A stretch of 64,000 nt of DNA. It comes from Paguma larvata (Eukaryota > Chordata > Mammalia > Carnivora > Viverridae). The position numbers were made by a program, and so were the translations under genes. Position 1 is the first letter of the stretch. Each line of letters starts with the position of its first letter. The stretch covers positions 44,712,365 through 44,776,364 of the forward strand of contig CM057843.1 in NCBI GenBank assembly GCA_030068075.1. The letters are read 5' to 3'. The notes beneath the pieces are model-generated. The model did no database searches. It was not told where the DNA came from and was given only the letters and a program-made list of their open reading frames with translations. Shown here piece after piece: positions 36,047 through 48,173 of the stretch.

Positions 36047-36114
36047 TTCTGGAATTTCTAATCTCAGAGATTCTAGAATGCTGGAACCTACACCTGGTTG
36101 GGGCTTTCCTAGAA
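36047..36114. promoter_or_regulatory. Cluster of TTCNNGAA-type palindromes
   Basis: TTCTGGAA (36047), TTCTAGAA (36071) and TTCCTAGAA (36106) occur within 68 bp. The last fits the STAT-type TTCNNNGAA; the first two resemble HSF dimers. A tandem origin is possible. Regulatory use is only a guess. Confidence 0.3.
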
Positions 36115-36711
36115 CTTGCAGGGATTCGGGAGTTCTGGGTCCTATTTGAGGAAGCAGATCTCCCAGACCTCTGTGGTTCTGGTTGCAACAACTCAAATTT
36201 GAAGTTCCGGGATGATTTGCAGGGCCCTGGGGGAGCCTGGAAATGTGTGGGCGTGCAACCCCCGGAGGATTAAAAAAGTGAGGGCCACACTCAGGAGCTC
36301 AGGTATGTCCCCCCAAATTAGTGGGGGTCTTTCTTATTTCTCTTCCATCAATTTTTTTTTCAAAGATGAAAAATAAATATCTGTGGAGTTCTGTGTCCTC
36401 CAGACAATTGCTCTGTCTGTCTGTAACTCTGTCTGTGGGGCTGTCTGCTCATCTCCCTCAGATTCGGAGCTGACAGAATTCATATCAGAAGAGCGAACGC
36501 AGGGACATCTGTGTGCGGAATGACTGTGCCTACTCGAACCTGCCAATCGCTCCTGGCACGAGCTGGGTAACAAATGCCTGTTACCTCGGAATGCTGGCGG
36601 GTGGGGGGAGGGTGGGGGAGGGTGCCTGGCACCACCCCCGGCTGCCAAACCCTGCCAAGGCCCCCTCCTGCCCTCAGCGGGTCCCGCCCCCTTCCCCGAG
36701 TTGGGGGTCCA

Positions 36712-36765
36712 CGGAATTGGATTGTTCCTTAATTAGCAGTGATTAGAAAATTTGGGTGTCTCTCA
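36712..36765. promoter_or_regulatory. Candidate SOX plus homeodomain element
   Basis: 'ggattgttccttaattagca' then GTGATTAG. The SOX-like ATTGTT lies within 10 bp of TTAATTAGC, with a second homeodomain-like GATTA after it. Confidence 0.3.
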
Positions 36766-37789
36766 AACCGGGGCCAACTCGGGTATCCTTGGCCTCCCTA
36801 ATCTCGATCCCCACTCCCTTCCAGCCCTCCCTCTACGTTTTCCGGATTAACTCTGGGTTTCCACAGAGGGCAGGCAGGCGGCCAGTTGGGGGTGGGGTGG
36901 CTCACGGAATGCAGGGAAGGGGGTCTCTGGAGGGAAGAATTCCGCCGAAGTTGCCAGGAGGAGTTTCTGTCGCGAAGTGTGAGGCTCTGTGTGGAGGGTT
37001 TGCATAGACGCGGTTGGCGGGATGGGTTGTGAAGTGGGGCAGAGGTCTAGAGGGACGGAGAGACCGGAGATCGCGGACCGACAGACAGGGCTGAGGAGAT
37101 GCGGAAGACGGGAAGGAACGAGAAAAGAAGGCAAGAGGCGGGGGCAGCGCCGACCCGGTTCTCTTCGCTCCAGGAGCCTCCGGGATTCGGCCCAGCCGGT
37201 CGCCGCGACCCCACGGGCATTCCCCGCCTCTGGGCCGGGGCCTCCGGCCGCGCTCCCGGATCCATCAGCCGGTTCTGCTCTCCGAGGTGGGGGAGGGGAG
37301 GGCGCTACGCCACAGCCAGTGCCAGCTGGGGGTGGGGGTAGTTATTGCGAAGAGGGGCGGAGAGCACATCTAAAATTCCGAGACATCTGTTCACCCAGGG
37401 AGGAGACAGTGGGCGCAAGGAGGCTGGGCACCCCCACCCCACCCGCCTTGCCCGCCATTCCAGGGGCGGGACTCCCGCACTCCCCATGCCCCTACCCCCA
37501 GCTACCAACGCTGGCCTGCAGAAGAGGGTGCCAAGCATGGGATCGGGTTGGGGGAGTGGAATTCAGGAGCTGCTGTGTTACTGGTGGGTCCTGGGAAGGG
37601 GAGAATCAGGGCTCCGGGGAGGGCTGAAAGGGAGGGTGTGGAGGGACGTCTGTCAGAATAGATCTCCCCAGAGCATCCACAGACAATCCCCCCTCCCACA
37701 CACATATACACACATACACAGAGATGTGGCCATCATACACACGCGGCTATAAATCCTCCCATCCCTGGGAACACACATCACTGGCCATC

Positions 37790-37875
37790 TTTGCACTTGA
37801 TCACTTATTCATTCAAGCAATCTTACTGGATGCTTGGTTTCTGCTGGTGTTGGGCTAGATACTGGGAAGACATCT
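37790..37875 (-). repeat. L2 LINE relic (short)
   Basis: 'cttattcattcaagcaatct' and 'gttgggctagatactgggaa' are reversed L2 3'-end pattern. Confidence 0.45.
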
Positions 37876-38494
37876 TCCTATGCATCAGGAGCAGTGAGCA
37901 CATTCAGATACCCAAGTGCACAAGCACACATACTGCCCTCGCATTCACACGGACTCTATTCTTAAACGGAGGGGGCCGGGGGGGCCGGGGGGAGTCCCAG
38001 TAACAACATCATCCCCCTCTTTCTGTAGGCATTTCCCCAGGGGAACCCAGGACAAGGACTAGGAGCCCCAACAGGGGGCTCTGGACCCACTGCCAGCCAT
38101 TCCTCACCTTCTCACATATTCCCTGTTGGCGGGAGACCCTGCCCCCAGACTTTGCCTGAACAAACTCCAACCTCACTTCCAAACAAGTCTTGATGACCAC
38201 TTCTCTTTTTTCCATGCCCTGGCCTGGCACCTGCCCTTCCACCACGAGGGCTGCCCTAGCTGGGCCGACAGAGGCCAGGCCTCTCAGCTGGGAAATGTCC
38301 ATGTGGTTGCTACTTAAAAACTGATTTATGAGGCCGTGGCGGCTGCGGAGGCTTGGCCTGCGGTCCTGGTAGTAATCAAGGGCATATGCCCATCTCGCCT
38401 GGCACTGCCCAGCGTGTGAGCCCAGCCCTGGCCTCTGCTCTCCTGCTGGGAAGAGAGAAGCAGAAAGGGTACCAAGATCCTTTCTCCTCAAACT

Positions 38495-38612
38495 ATCTCT
38501 CTCCTCCTCCACTCCCTTCCTTTTCCTCCTCCTCCTCTTCTTCCCTTTCCTTTCTCCCTCCTCCCTTCATTCCTCCTCCTTCCCTCCCTCCCTTTCTCTT
38601 CCTTCTCTCCCA
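38495..38612 (+). repeat. Polypyrimidine tract, about 115 nt
   Basis: Nearly pure C and T in TCC/TTCC units, with only two or three purines. Mirror-like pyrimidine tracts of this length can form triplex (H-DNA). Confidence 0.85.
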
Positions 38613-39359
38613 AGTGGCACGGACCAGCCTGTGTGCCGGGCTGGCGCTCACAGCTGCAGCCCATCTGCTATGATTGAATGGTGACAGTGATGAGACAGGA
38701 GCTGGGGGGAATGGGAAGACATGGGGGCTGCCCTGCCACCCCTCACCCCTCCTTGTGCCAGTCCCCACATGCTTCCTTGACCTCCAGAATGAGACCATCT
38801 ATTTTGCCTGTGCAGGGTGGAGAAATCCCACCCCTCTAAGTAGTGAGGGAATTTCTTTCCTCTTACCTAGATTCCTCAGAAGAAAGGAGCAGAAGGGTAG
38901 GTAAAAAGGGGGGGAAGGGATTGGGGTTGGAAGGGCAATCTGGAAGAAATGACCCCCATGTTCATACCTGTACAAGCTTGAGTGGGGTGGGGGCACCAGC
39001 CCTAAATAAAGTGGAGTGCTGAGGCTCCAATCTGGGCAGGGAGGCCCTGATGTAGGTCCAGGATCCAGCTTTTTCAGGAATCCAGGAAAACATCCTTGAC
39101 AGTCCTTGGTGGGTACCTTGTTCCCTGGACCCTGTCACTTTCTTTACCGTGGGGTTCTCCCTTCCTACCCTGGAAAATCTGCTGGCTCCCTCTGTCTTCA
39201 GGAGCAAATTTGAAGGTCTGGGAAGTCACCATTCTCCGTGACGCCCAAAAGAAGACCTATAGGTTAGACCTAAGGCAGGAAGGTCTAATTAAACATGAAG
39301 AAAAATCTCCCTGCTGATTCCAGTGCAAGACCGAGATCTAACAACAACAACAATGGGAA

Positions 39360-39510
39360 CCAACATATATGTGGAGCTTATTATGTACCCATAACTGACT
39401 TAAAATAAGCTTTATGTACAAACTAATAATTATCTCATCCACCCCATGATGCTGGGACTGTCATCATACCTATACTACAGACAAGGACACGGAGGCACAC
39501 ATGCCTAGCT
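39360..39510 (-). repeat. MIR SINE relic
   Basis: 'ataattatctcatccacccc' and 'actacagacaaggacacgga' are reversed MIR. Preceded by a short (AAC)n. Confidence 0.55.
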
Positions 39511-40026
39511 TGCATCCTAAGCCTGGCTCCTCTCTTGGTAGGAAAAAAAACGAATAATTAGGAGGTCCAAAAATTTTTAGGAACACTATCCTTTCTTTTT
39601 TCACTCACTTCTCTCCTACCTCTCTTCTCCCTCTGCCTGCTCCTCTCCCTCAGTCAACCCAGTACCCTCTCTCCAGTGGATGTCCATACATGTGCCACTG
39701 CTCATGTGCAAATAGTGGAAACACCCCCAAGAAGGCATTCACTGTCCTCATCCTGCACTTGAGGAAACCCACACAGACTTAACTGCTTTTGATCCCATCT
39801 TCTGTGACAGGGTAGTTGTTCCTCACATCCGTAGTCCTGGCCCATGGGGTCTCCCTGGGCCCTCCCAAAACTCCAGGTGGAGGATGCCATTGTGAACAGA
39901 CTGCAGCTTCCAGTCTAATCTGGGCCCCCTGGGAAGCAGTTTGCTCCACCTGGCATACTTCCTCCACACTTTCCCTGGACACTGGAGTATGTCTGGGTGA
40001 CTCATGCCCTTTCTCATTTCTGCCAT

Positions 40027-40160
40027 CTGCACCTCCATCCTCCCCTTTTCCTCTCTTCAGTCTCTCTCTTCTTCCCTTCTTTCATCCTTTCATCCATCTT
40101 CACGCAACTTTTCTTCTTCTTTTCCTCCCTTTTTCCTTTCTCTTTCCTTTATTCCCCCTT
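40027..40160 (+). repeat. Pyrimidine-rich low-complexity tract
   Basis: Dominated by C and T, with TTCC and CTTT units. Confidence 0.7.
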
Positions 40161-40447
40161 GCCTGGTTTTTATATGATAAACCCTTTGGCCTTTGAGAAG
40201 GACATTGGGCATTCCTCATATTCCATACATTTCACAACTAAGGGGCTGCTGGTAGGAGAGCATCCCTACGAGGCAATCCCACCAGAGAGAAGTTTTTATC
40301 TCAAGAGAGGGAGATAGAAACCCATAATCCAATCTTGTGGATAAGCATTAAGCAGTCACTAAATCCCTACAATCCTCAGAACAAATCCAGATCAACATTG
40401 CTGTCCAGTTGCCCAACACAAATTGGGATAAGAAATCGGGTGGGGAG

Positions 40448-40661
40448 GGGCGCCTGGGTGGCTGAGTTGGTTAAGCATCTAACTCTTGATTTTGGCTCAG
40501 GTCATGATTTCATGGTCATGGGATCAAGCTCCATGCTGGGCTCCTTGCTGGGCATGGAGCCTGCTTAAGATTCTCTCTCCCCATCTCCCTCTGCCTCACC
40601 CCTGCTTGTTCTCACTCTGGCTCTCTTTCACTCTCTCAAAAAATAAAAAAAAAAAAAAAAA
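40448..40661 (+). mobile_element. Carnivore tRNA-Lys SINE (CAN-SINE), older subfamily
   Basis: Head 'gcgcctgggtggctgagt', body 'gggatcaagctccatgctgg' and 'gcatggagcctgcttaagat', then A17. The body type is one shared across carnivores rather than the felid-type body. A (GGGA)n run follows the tail. Confidence 0.93.
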
Positions 40662-41284
40662 GGAGGGAGGGAGGGAGAGAGAAAGATAGAAAAGGAAAAA
40701 AAGAACAGAGATCAGGTGGAAAATCTTTTTGCAGGGTTAAGATAGAACTTTCTTTGTGTCTGTCTTCTTCCCCTACAATTTTAAGGTTTTCCAGAGCAAG
40801 GAGGCACCTGGAAAGGGACATTTGGAGGCCACAGAAACCACACATCCAGGGTCCCCCACCTGCCATGGTATTCTTACCAAAATCTTCCTGTAATTGTCCC
40901 TGAATGGCGTTGATGGCTAAGTCCCTAGACCCTAAGTTTGCATGCACTTCGGCAGGGATGGGGTCTGAGGTGACCTTTCATCCTCACCTGCCTCTTCTGG
41001 GCCCGGTATTTGGGCACCCCCCCCCGGCTCCCCTGGTATCCTTTAGATTCTCTCTCTCTCCTTTAGCTGTGAGTTTCTCCCTGTCATCTCCTCTCTCTCC
41101 TCCATTCCTTCTGTCTTCTACCACCCATCCCTGGGCTCCTCTGATCTCTTCCCCGTCTTGTCCTTCCGTAAGGAGAAAGATCTGGTTTCAGCACCACGGA
41201 CAGAGACAGAGGGTGCGTTCGCCTAACTGGCTGGGCCGGAATTTACTTAAGCCGAGATCTGTGCTAGTGGTGAGTGCCCACGAG

Positions 41285-41350
41285 TTTCGTTGGGTGTGTG
41301 TGAATGTGCGTGTGTGAGTGTGTATGCGAATGTGCCTGAGTCTGTGTGAA
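41285..41350 (+). repeat. GT-rich degenerate repeat
   Basis: Alternating TGTG with single changes ('gtgtgtgtgaatgtgcgtgt'). Confidence 0.7.
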
Positions 41351-42329
41351 CGCCTGTGCCTCTCTGGGGCACACGCCCGTGGGCGTCTCTGGGTGCATCT
41401 GCGTGTTTGTTTCTGTCTGTGCCGTGTCCCCGCCTGCTCCCCGTGTCCCTGGCTGAGAAAGGGGACGGGATGGGGACGCTCCGTTCTGGAGGTGGGGGAG
41501 GTAGCGGGTGGCTTAGTATCCCAGCCGGGCCTGGGGGCGTCATCCTTGCCCAGACGCGCGCCAGGCACCATGTGGCATGTGTGCCAGCCGGCACAGGCTG
41601 AGGGCATTCTGCCCAGCATGAGGGGAAGTGGGGAAGATGCAGGGAGCTAGGGACAGGCAAGAAGAGTGGGGAGCTGAGCTCAGAACTCAACTCTGGGGCC
41701 AGGCCCTTTCTATCCTGAGTGAACTCCACCCACAGGTACATGCGTGAAAAAATGTACAAGTTACTTGCCATTGTGAGGGCCCAGACAACCAGATAACTAT
41801 CACATCACACACACATACCCTGAGGAAAATGCACAGGAGGCAAGTGTGTTCTGACTTGCACACATGTGTGCAAATCACCAGGTCCTTTGCAGACAAGTTC
41901 CTGTACAAATGCACACACACACACAAACAACTAAGCCATTCTCAGAGGATGGGGGATATAAGAATCATCTCTGTGTCACAGAGCAGGAGCTTTCATTACA
42001 TGGGTGGGCACATCCCTCCTATGCTACCAGGCAACCCCTCTAAGGATCTTGTAGCTCCTATGACAACTGTGCCCTCCCCAACAAATAGGCAGGCTTGCCC
42101 AGCCCTGAGGCTGTCATCAGGGTTGCCTGCTCTCTACACTCAGGGAAAAATGTCTCTGTGCTTCATCTGGGAAAGAACGAGTGAGAGGGAAAAGGCATCC
42201 AACTAGCTCCTGCCTTTCATCACCCAGGCAGTTCTCATGCCCCCAGAAAGTCTGGTGCACTGGAGACAATCCTAGACTTCTCATTCCATTCTCAATACTA
42301 ACTGGGCAGGTTATTTCTCAGTGAGATTT

Positions 42330-42504
42330 TTTTTTTTTATTTTAGAGAGAGAGAGAGCAGGGGAGAGGGAGAAAGAGAGTCTTAAGCAGGCTTTGCATTC
42401 AGTGCAGCAGTGCCCAATGGGATTCAATCCCATGATCCTGGGCTCGTGAACTGAGCCAAAATCAAGAGTTGGATGCTCAATCGACTGAGCCACCCAGGTA
42501 CCCC
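42330..42504 (-). mobile_element. Carnivore tRNA-Lys SINE (CAN-SINE), inverted, with duplication
   Basis: T-run, (GA)n, body, then 'gactgagccacccaggta'. Perfect 14 bp duplication TCTCAGTGAGATTT at 42316-42329 and 42505-42518. Confidence 0.95.
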
Positions 42505-43109
42505 TCTCAGTGAGATTTAAATATAATTCATGTAAAGAGTTTAGCTCAAGAGAGTTGTCATTAAGTGGTCACTATTATTACCTTTATATTAACAGCATGG
42601 AAAGAGTGGTTAGCAGAAATGGATGAAACAATGTAACCAAAGCTTATGGCACAGTGTCTAACCAACCTATAGTGGATTTTCAATAAATACGAGTACAGTA
42701 TGAATTTAGTGGTAGAATTTTGGGCACTTAGGCAGTTAAAGGGAGCTGAGAATGACAGAATTCTCTCTTCAAATGAGAGAAGCATGCACTCCAAAGTGCA
42801 ACAGGAGGAATGGAAGTTAGACACACAAAAAAGCTGAAGGACAAGGTGGGAAGCAATAGAATGATGTGGTGAGAGGGGACCCCCTTGGGGTGAAGCATCC
42901 AGACCTCCATCCGTCAGGGCCATGGAAGTCCTTAGAGGGTCTCCATTCCAAATCTGAACTCTTTATCCACATGGCTTCCCACTTATTTCTTCTCTGGGCT
43001 TCATTTCTGTAAATGGCAGCATCCAATGAGTTGCTTAAGCCAAAAACCTGGAGTCATCGTTGAGTTCTTCCTACCTCTCATTCTCCATATAGACTCTCAC
43101 CAAGAATCA

Positions 43110-43805
43110 CTGATCCTTGCTCCAATATGTACCCAAGTCCAGGTGCTTGTCTCCTTCCTCAGTGCTTTCCTCTAAGCCAAATCACATCACCTCTCATTTG
43201 GGTCTCTGCTCTGGCCTCCCACCTTGCCCCACTCTGATCCATTCTCTCGAAGCAACTAGGGTAATATAAGCAGGGCCTTTCACTCTCTGGCTTAAAATTT
43301 TCCAGCAGCTTCCTCAGCACATAGAATAAAAACCCAAACTCTTTATCAGCTGGATTGGGTCCCTCTCTCCCTCCCCAGAGTCATCTGCCTCTGCCTTTCT
43401 CTCTCCATGCCTCACCCTTACTGGCCTTTCTTTCCACTCTGCACACACTAAGATAACCTTCCCACCCTAAGAACTGGATGACTTTCTTGCCCCAACCAAT
43501 CCTCTTACCTCTCTCCCACTCTTCTTGGCTGGCTCCTTTTCATGCTTCAAGTCTGTTTGTCCACCACCTGAGAAACCTTTCTGATGTTTTTGTCCAAAGC
43601 AGGTCCTTGGTTATTCTCTAGTTCAGCATTCTATTATTTCCTTTGCAACACTTAACTGTTGCCTTGCTTTTTTTGTCTGCCTGTCCTGTTGGTTTGTAAG
43701 TTCTCTGAGGGCAGGGACCATAGCATTTGTTCTTTCCCCCTGGTAAACTCTGAGCCTGGCATGAAATAGGTACTTAGTCAGTGTGTTTGAATGATAGAAT
43801 TGATG
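43110..43805 (+). repeat. L2 LINE relic, long 3' part
   Basis: 'cctttcactctctggcttaa' and 'ttccagcagcttcctcagca' belong to L2 coding/3' sequence. It ends with 'gttctctgagggcagggacc' and 'gagcctggcatgaaataggt'. About 0.7 kb, diverged. Confidence 0.65.
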
Positions 43806-43924
43806 AATGCTTTGACATCTTAATGGGTGGGGGTGGGTTGAGCAGGTTCTGTAGCCTGGACTCCAACCTGCCCCATTAGGGGTCTGTCTCATCTCTCTTC
43901 CTCTCAGGAAGCCTGTCTGCTGGC

Positions 43925-44055
43925 AGCCTCCTAATTATATTTTACTTCACTATAAATCTTTTCGTTAAATATAATTGAAAAATACACCTTTCGAATCATC
44001 GCATTAACCTAGCATCCACTCTGAGATGGTAATTAAAAGCTTCCTAGAATCTCTC
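43925..44055. promoter_or_regulatory. Candidate conserved AT-rich element
   Basis: 'cctcctaattatattttact' and 'cgttaaatataattgaaaaa', ending 'ggtaattaaaagcttcctag'. Several TAATT cores and no repeat similarity noticed; directly after the L2 relic and before unique GC-richer sequence. Confidence 0.35.
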
Positions 44056-44846
44056 ACTTATCTTGGGGAGAACTGACTCAGAGATCATCCTCTGCCAACC
44101 CCAAATGTGTAGGCACTAGCCTCCCTGCCCCTAGAGAAGGCAGAAGTCCTAAGTTCAGGCTTGGTGGGACAGTGAGCATGTTCCCCCTCTTCTCTCTCCA
44201 TTGCAGGACTCAGACAGCTGGGAGCAATGCCCAGACTCCGGACCAGCATTCCCTCTGGGGCCTCAGATCGGCTATCCTCCCCCCCTCCTCCTTCTCGTCT
44301 CAGCTCCAGGCTCAGAGCTGTCTCAGGTGGAAGGTCAGGAAGGAAGGGGAAAAAGAAGGGACAAATGCTCTCCCAGCACCTAAATGAGTTGGATCTGTCC
44401 CAATAAGTCTTTGTAGCTCCCAGAAGGCAGGCTGTGGCATTGATGTTGTGACATTGATGTGGTAGGGTTAGAATTCAAAGTCAAAGGCCAGGGTCTATGA
44501 ATCTAACTAATAATAGTGCCTCCTTTCAGAGTCCCTGTGTGGCCCTTGGTGACCGGTGCCCTCAGGTCAGCAGCCCCTCTCCCTTTCCAGGCCTCTGGTT
44601 TCTTAAACTCTTCTGGTTTCTTGAGCACAAAATTCTGGATTCATCTTTGACAATGCTCTTTTACACCTCATACCTGATTCAGAAGCAAATCTGTCTGTTC
44701 TGCCTTCAAAATAAATCCAGAATCTGAGCACTCCTCATCATCCTACTGCTACTGCTCTGGTCCAAGCTGCCGAGCCCTCTCTCCTGGATGACCACAGCTT
44801 CTGCCTTTGGTCCCTTCTGTCTATTTTTGGTGAAGCAGGCAGAATT

Positions 44847-44974
44847 ATTTTATTTATTTATTTATTTACTTACTTACTTTAGTTTAGTAGGCTCCATGCT
44901 TAATGTGGGGCTTGAACTCATAACTCCGAGATCAAGAGTCGCATGCTTTACCAACTGAGGCAGCCAGGCAGCCC
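44847..44974 (-). mobile_element. Carnivore SINE relic (old, truncated), inverted
   Basis: (TTTA)n then 'gatcaagagtcgcatgcttt' and 'accaactgaggcagccaggc', the reversed SINE head. More diverged than the other copies. Confidence 0.85.
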
Positions 44975-45040
44975 AATTTAATTTTTTAAATAACAGCTTT
45001 GCTAAGCTATAATTCACTCACTTAAAGTGTTCAATTCAGT
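44975..45040 (+). repeat. L1 3'-end fragment, left part
   Basis: 'aacagctttgctaagctata' and 'ttaaagtgttcaattcagt' match the L1M 3' end. Split by the SINE at 45041. Confidence 0.7.
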
Positions 45041-45249
45041 GCGCCTGCGTGGCTCAGTCAGTTGATGGTCCGACTCTTGATTTCGGCTCAGGTCATGATC
45101 TCATGTTTTGTAAGTTTCCCCCCACATCAGGCTCTGTACTGATAGTGCCAGAGCATGCTTGGGATTCTCTCTCTCCTTCTCTCTCGGCCCCTCCCTTACT
45201 CACACTCACAGGCCCTCTCTCTCAAATAAATAAACTTAAAAAAAAATAA
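45041..45249 (+). mobile_element. Carnivore tRNA-Lys SINE (CAN-SINE) inserted into an L1 fragment
   Basis: Head 'gcgcctgcgtggctcagtca', body 'gtactgatagtgccagagca', A-rich tail. Duplicated CAATTCAGT (45032-45040 and 45256-45264). The L1 sequence resumes exactly after it. Confidence 0.94.
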
Positions 45250-45255
45250 AGTATA

Positions 45256-45375
45256 CAATTCAGTGGTTTCTTAGTATATTCATGGGGTTGTGACCATCAC
45301 CACAATCAATTTTGAACATTTCATCACCCCATTTAGCAGTCACTCCCCATTCCTCTCAACCCCCACAGCACTCGG
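45256..45375 (+). repeat. L1 3'-end fragment, right part
   Basis: 'caattcagtggtttcttagt', 'gttgtgaccatcaccacaat' and 'ttagcagtcactccccattc' are the well-known continuation of the L1M 3' end. Confidence 0.75.
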
Positions 45376-45399
45376 CAAACAAAAATAAAACACTACCTT

Positions 45400-45590
45400 C
45401 TCTAAGAAGCTTTTCCAGACTACCCCATCAAAAACTGCACCTCCTTTCCCTCTCCTTCTTTGCTTTATTTTTCTCTTTAATACATATCACCATCTAACAT
45501 GCTGTGTATGTCACACATTTATTATGTCCAGCACCTAGGACAGGACCAGGTACATAATAGGTGCTCAAGAAATAAATGTGGCATGAATGA
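45400..45590 (+). repeat. L2 LINE 3'-end relic
   Basis: 'agaagcttttccagactacc' through 'acataataggtgctcaagaa' and 'ataaatgtggcatgaatgaa' match the L2 tail. Confidence 0.7.
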
Positions 45591-46064
45591 ACTCAATAAT
45601 AAAGGCAATGAGATTAAGGATCTCAAAAGTTGCATTCATGCTCTAGGGATAGGCAATGAAGACTTCTCCTGGGGTCCAGCTCTTGGGTGCCTGAATTTAT
45701 TTCTCTCTTCTTTTTTCTCTTTTGGTCTTTTTTTCTTTCCTGTCCCAGACACAATGTTCCACTCACCTCCACCCCCTGGGGAATCCTTAACACCAACTCT
45801 GTTGGTGTTATCCAGGGTACTTGTTCCTCTCCCTTCTCTCCTTTTTGCCCTTACCACCCCCTGACTCTTCCCCATTCTTCATTTTCAGACTCACTCCTGG
45901 AGAACATTAAATGGATGGCCTCTGGCATGCTACTGGAAGAATAATCAGTCTCACTTCCTGAGTCCTCCAAGAATGGTGGCATTCACTTACTGGGCTGATG
46001 ACTTGGGCCAGGCCCTGAGTTGAGTGCTTTTGACTAACACTTTAAGAACTTTCTGCAATGATAG

Positions 46065-46247
46065 AAATGTCCTATTTCTGTTCCATTCAATATGGTAGCC
46101 GCTAGCCAATATGAGGTTATTAGGCATTTGAAATATAGCTAAATGTGACTGAGGAAATAAATTTTAAATTCTATTAAATTTTAATTAATTAACCTAAACT
46201 TAAACAGCTGTATGCAGCTAGTGGCTTCCAACTGGGCAATGCAGATT
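46065..46247 (+). repeat. Non-autonomous DNA-transposon relic (hAT-like; family name uncertain)
   Basis: 'tatggtagccgctagccaat', 'aggcatttgaaatatagcta' and 'ctgaggaaataaattttaaa' match a common mammalian element of the form 'ggtagccactagccacatgtggct', which has inverted ends. I recognise the element but not its exact name. Confidence 0.6.
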
Positions 46248-46249
46248 TA

Positions 46250-46370
46250 CACACGTTCTTTTATTTAATCTTTACAATTATTTTGGGGAGTAGATATTAT
46301 TACCCCCATTTTACAGATGAAGAGGAGTGGCTAATCAGGATGAGAACCCACATTTATTGGTTTCTAGACC
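46250..46370 (-). repeat. MIR SINE relic
   Basis: 'tattacccccattttacaga' is reversed MIR core. Confidence 0.55.
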
Positions 46371-46639
46371 TTTCTAAGGAGCTGTTTCAGGGCTTGGGGT
46401 AGGAGTTATATATGCGGGAAGGGCATGGAAAGACAGTCATTCATTTTTTCATTCAATGAGACTTCATTGAACCTCATCCGCTAAAGACTGGAGATATACC
46501 CACGAATCTTTTACTGCATACCTTCTGGGACACGTTTTTATTCCCAGTTGACAGATGAGAAAATTGAGACTCGGCCAGATTCAGCAACTACCAGATCTCT
46601 CGCTCCCTTCTTCCCTCACTTTTACTCTCTCACCGCTAC

Positions 46640-47215
46640 TCCCCTCCCCCAGCCCCAGTCTATTCTCCCTATTGGAGCAAGTGATCCTTTGAAACATTTG
46701 CCTGATCATGTTTTCCCTCACTGGAAATGTGGCCAGGTTCCCCATTTTATTCCTAGAGAAAACTAAAGGCCTGTGGGACCCCATGCAGTCTGTTCCTCTC
46801 CCCATTCCCACTCAGAACCTCACCTGCTTCTGCTTTCCCTGGATCCTTCCAGTCTACTGGCCCCCTTCAGGCCCTGGCTTGCCTGTTTGGTGGCTGCTCC
46901 CTGATATCCACACTGCCAATTTCTTCATCCCCTGCAGGTCTTAGTTCAAAGGCTTCTCTTCCAAATGAGGTCTACCCTAACCTTCAACTTAAAATGGCAA
47001 CCTCCACTCCCCAACCTAGACACTTTGTCATGAACTTTTCCCCCTAATACTTACCACCTTCTAATGTAAATATAATGTACTGATGTGATGCCTATCGTCC
47101 AGCTAGAACATAAGTTTCTTGAAGGCAAGGATTTTTGTTTGAAATATTCTAGAGCCTCAAACAGTGCCTGGCACATGCTAGACTATCAGTGAAAATGTGT
47201 CAAATAAATGAACAA
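46640..47215 (+). repeat. L2 LINE relic
   Basis: 'tgatcatgttttccctcact' and, near the end, 'gaaggcaaggatttttgttt' and 'agtgcctggcacatgctaga' follow the L2 order to the 3' end 'caaataaatgaa'. Confidence 0.65.
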
Positions 47216-48173
47216 GCCCGCCCCGGGCATCCCTGCTTTTGCAGCAGGAAGGCTCAGATTTTAACTTGAGCTCCTTTGATTCTAAAGCCAGAATTCTTTC
47301 CCTCAAAGTCATTTTTTAATTAAGAATTCTCTCCAGTCCTCTCCCCAAGTTCTCTCCCTTAAGGGTGGCCCTGGGTTCACACAATTTCTAGCCTAGGCAG
47401 GGATATGAATTCCTTTATATACTCTTGGCTGTGATGCCAAGGAATTGAATTAATTTTACCAAAACTCAGAGGTCTCCTCTCTTCAAGGCAAGAGTCCTGG
47501 GTCTGTTTTTCAGACTGTGGCCCCAGCAGGTATCCCCCTCACCCCAACACCAGACTCTGCTACTCCTTCCCCTGTCTGCCAAGGGGTCTAGTCTTTTCCT
47601 TCTTTCAGTGGGATAACGGGAACATAGCCATTCCCACCCCACCTCTGGATATGCAGTAACACAAAGATAAGTAGGCACCATATTCCCTCATTCTTGACTT
47701 CTTATCCCATGAGGAAAGTGACAAGATACTTCCTCAAGGCGGGGTGCATGGGCAGGGGCTCTTCCTTGGAACTGGCAACTGGGATTGTTTGTGAGTTCCT
47801 TAGGAGGGATGGGAGTTAGGAAGGACTTCCTAAAGTTTGGAAATGAAGCAAAGGTCTCTACTTAAGGGCTAAGATAATTAAGTGCATTCATCTTCCTCTA
47901 GCCCCGTCTTGTACCTCTTCAGAGGACCATGTGTCCCCTCAAAGCTCATCCCTCTCCAATGTCTCTTCTCCACTCTCCCTCATCCCCTTTCCACCTCCCT
48001 TAGCTCAAAGCCACTTGCTGGGGCCCGAATGGAGAGACAGCTCCATATGTGCCTCAGGGAGTATTAAACCGTGTCCAGAGGGAAGAGCTGGTGTCCGATG
48101 TGTAGCCCAACCACCTTCTGGCAGTGAGGTTCGAGAGGAGGCCAGGGCTTTGGGCCAGGACCAGCTCTGCTGG

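Larger units (their letters stand above)
30316..40440. other. Intergenic, proximal NEUROD2 3' flank without carnivore SINEs
   Basis: About 10 kb with no supported gene and no CAN-SINE. Holds CpG-rich patches at about 34.84-35.01 kb and 37.14-37.28 kb, short microsatellites, a long pyrimidine tract and a few AT-rich blocks that could be enhancers. Open frames at 34.3-35.2 kb are GC-driven and not convincing. Confidence 0.6.
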
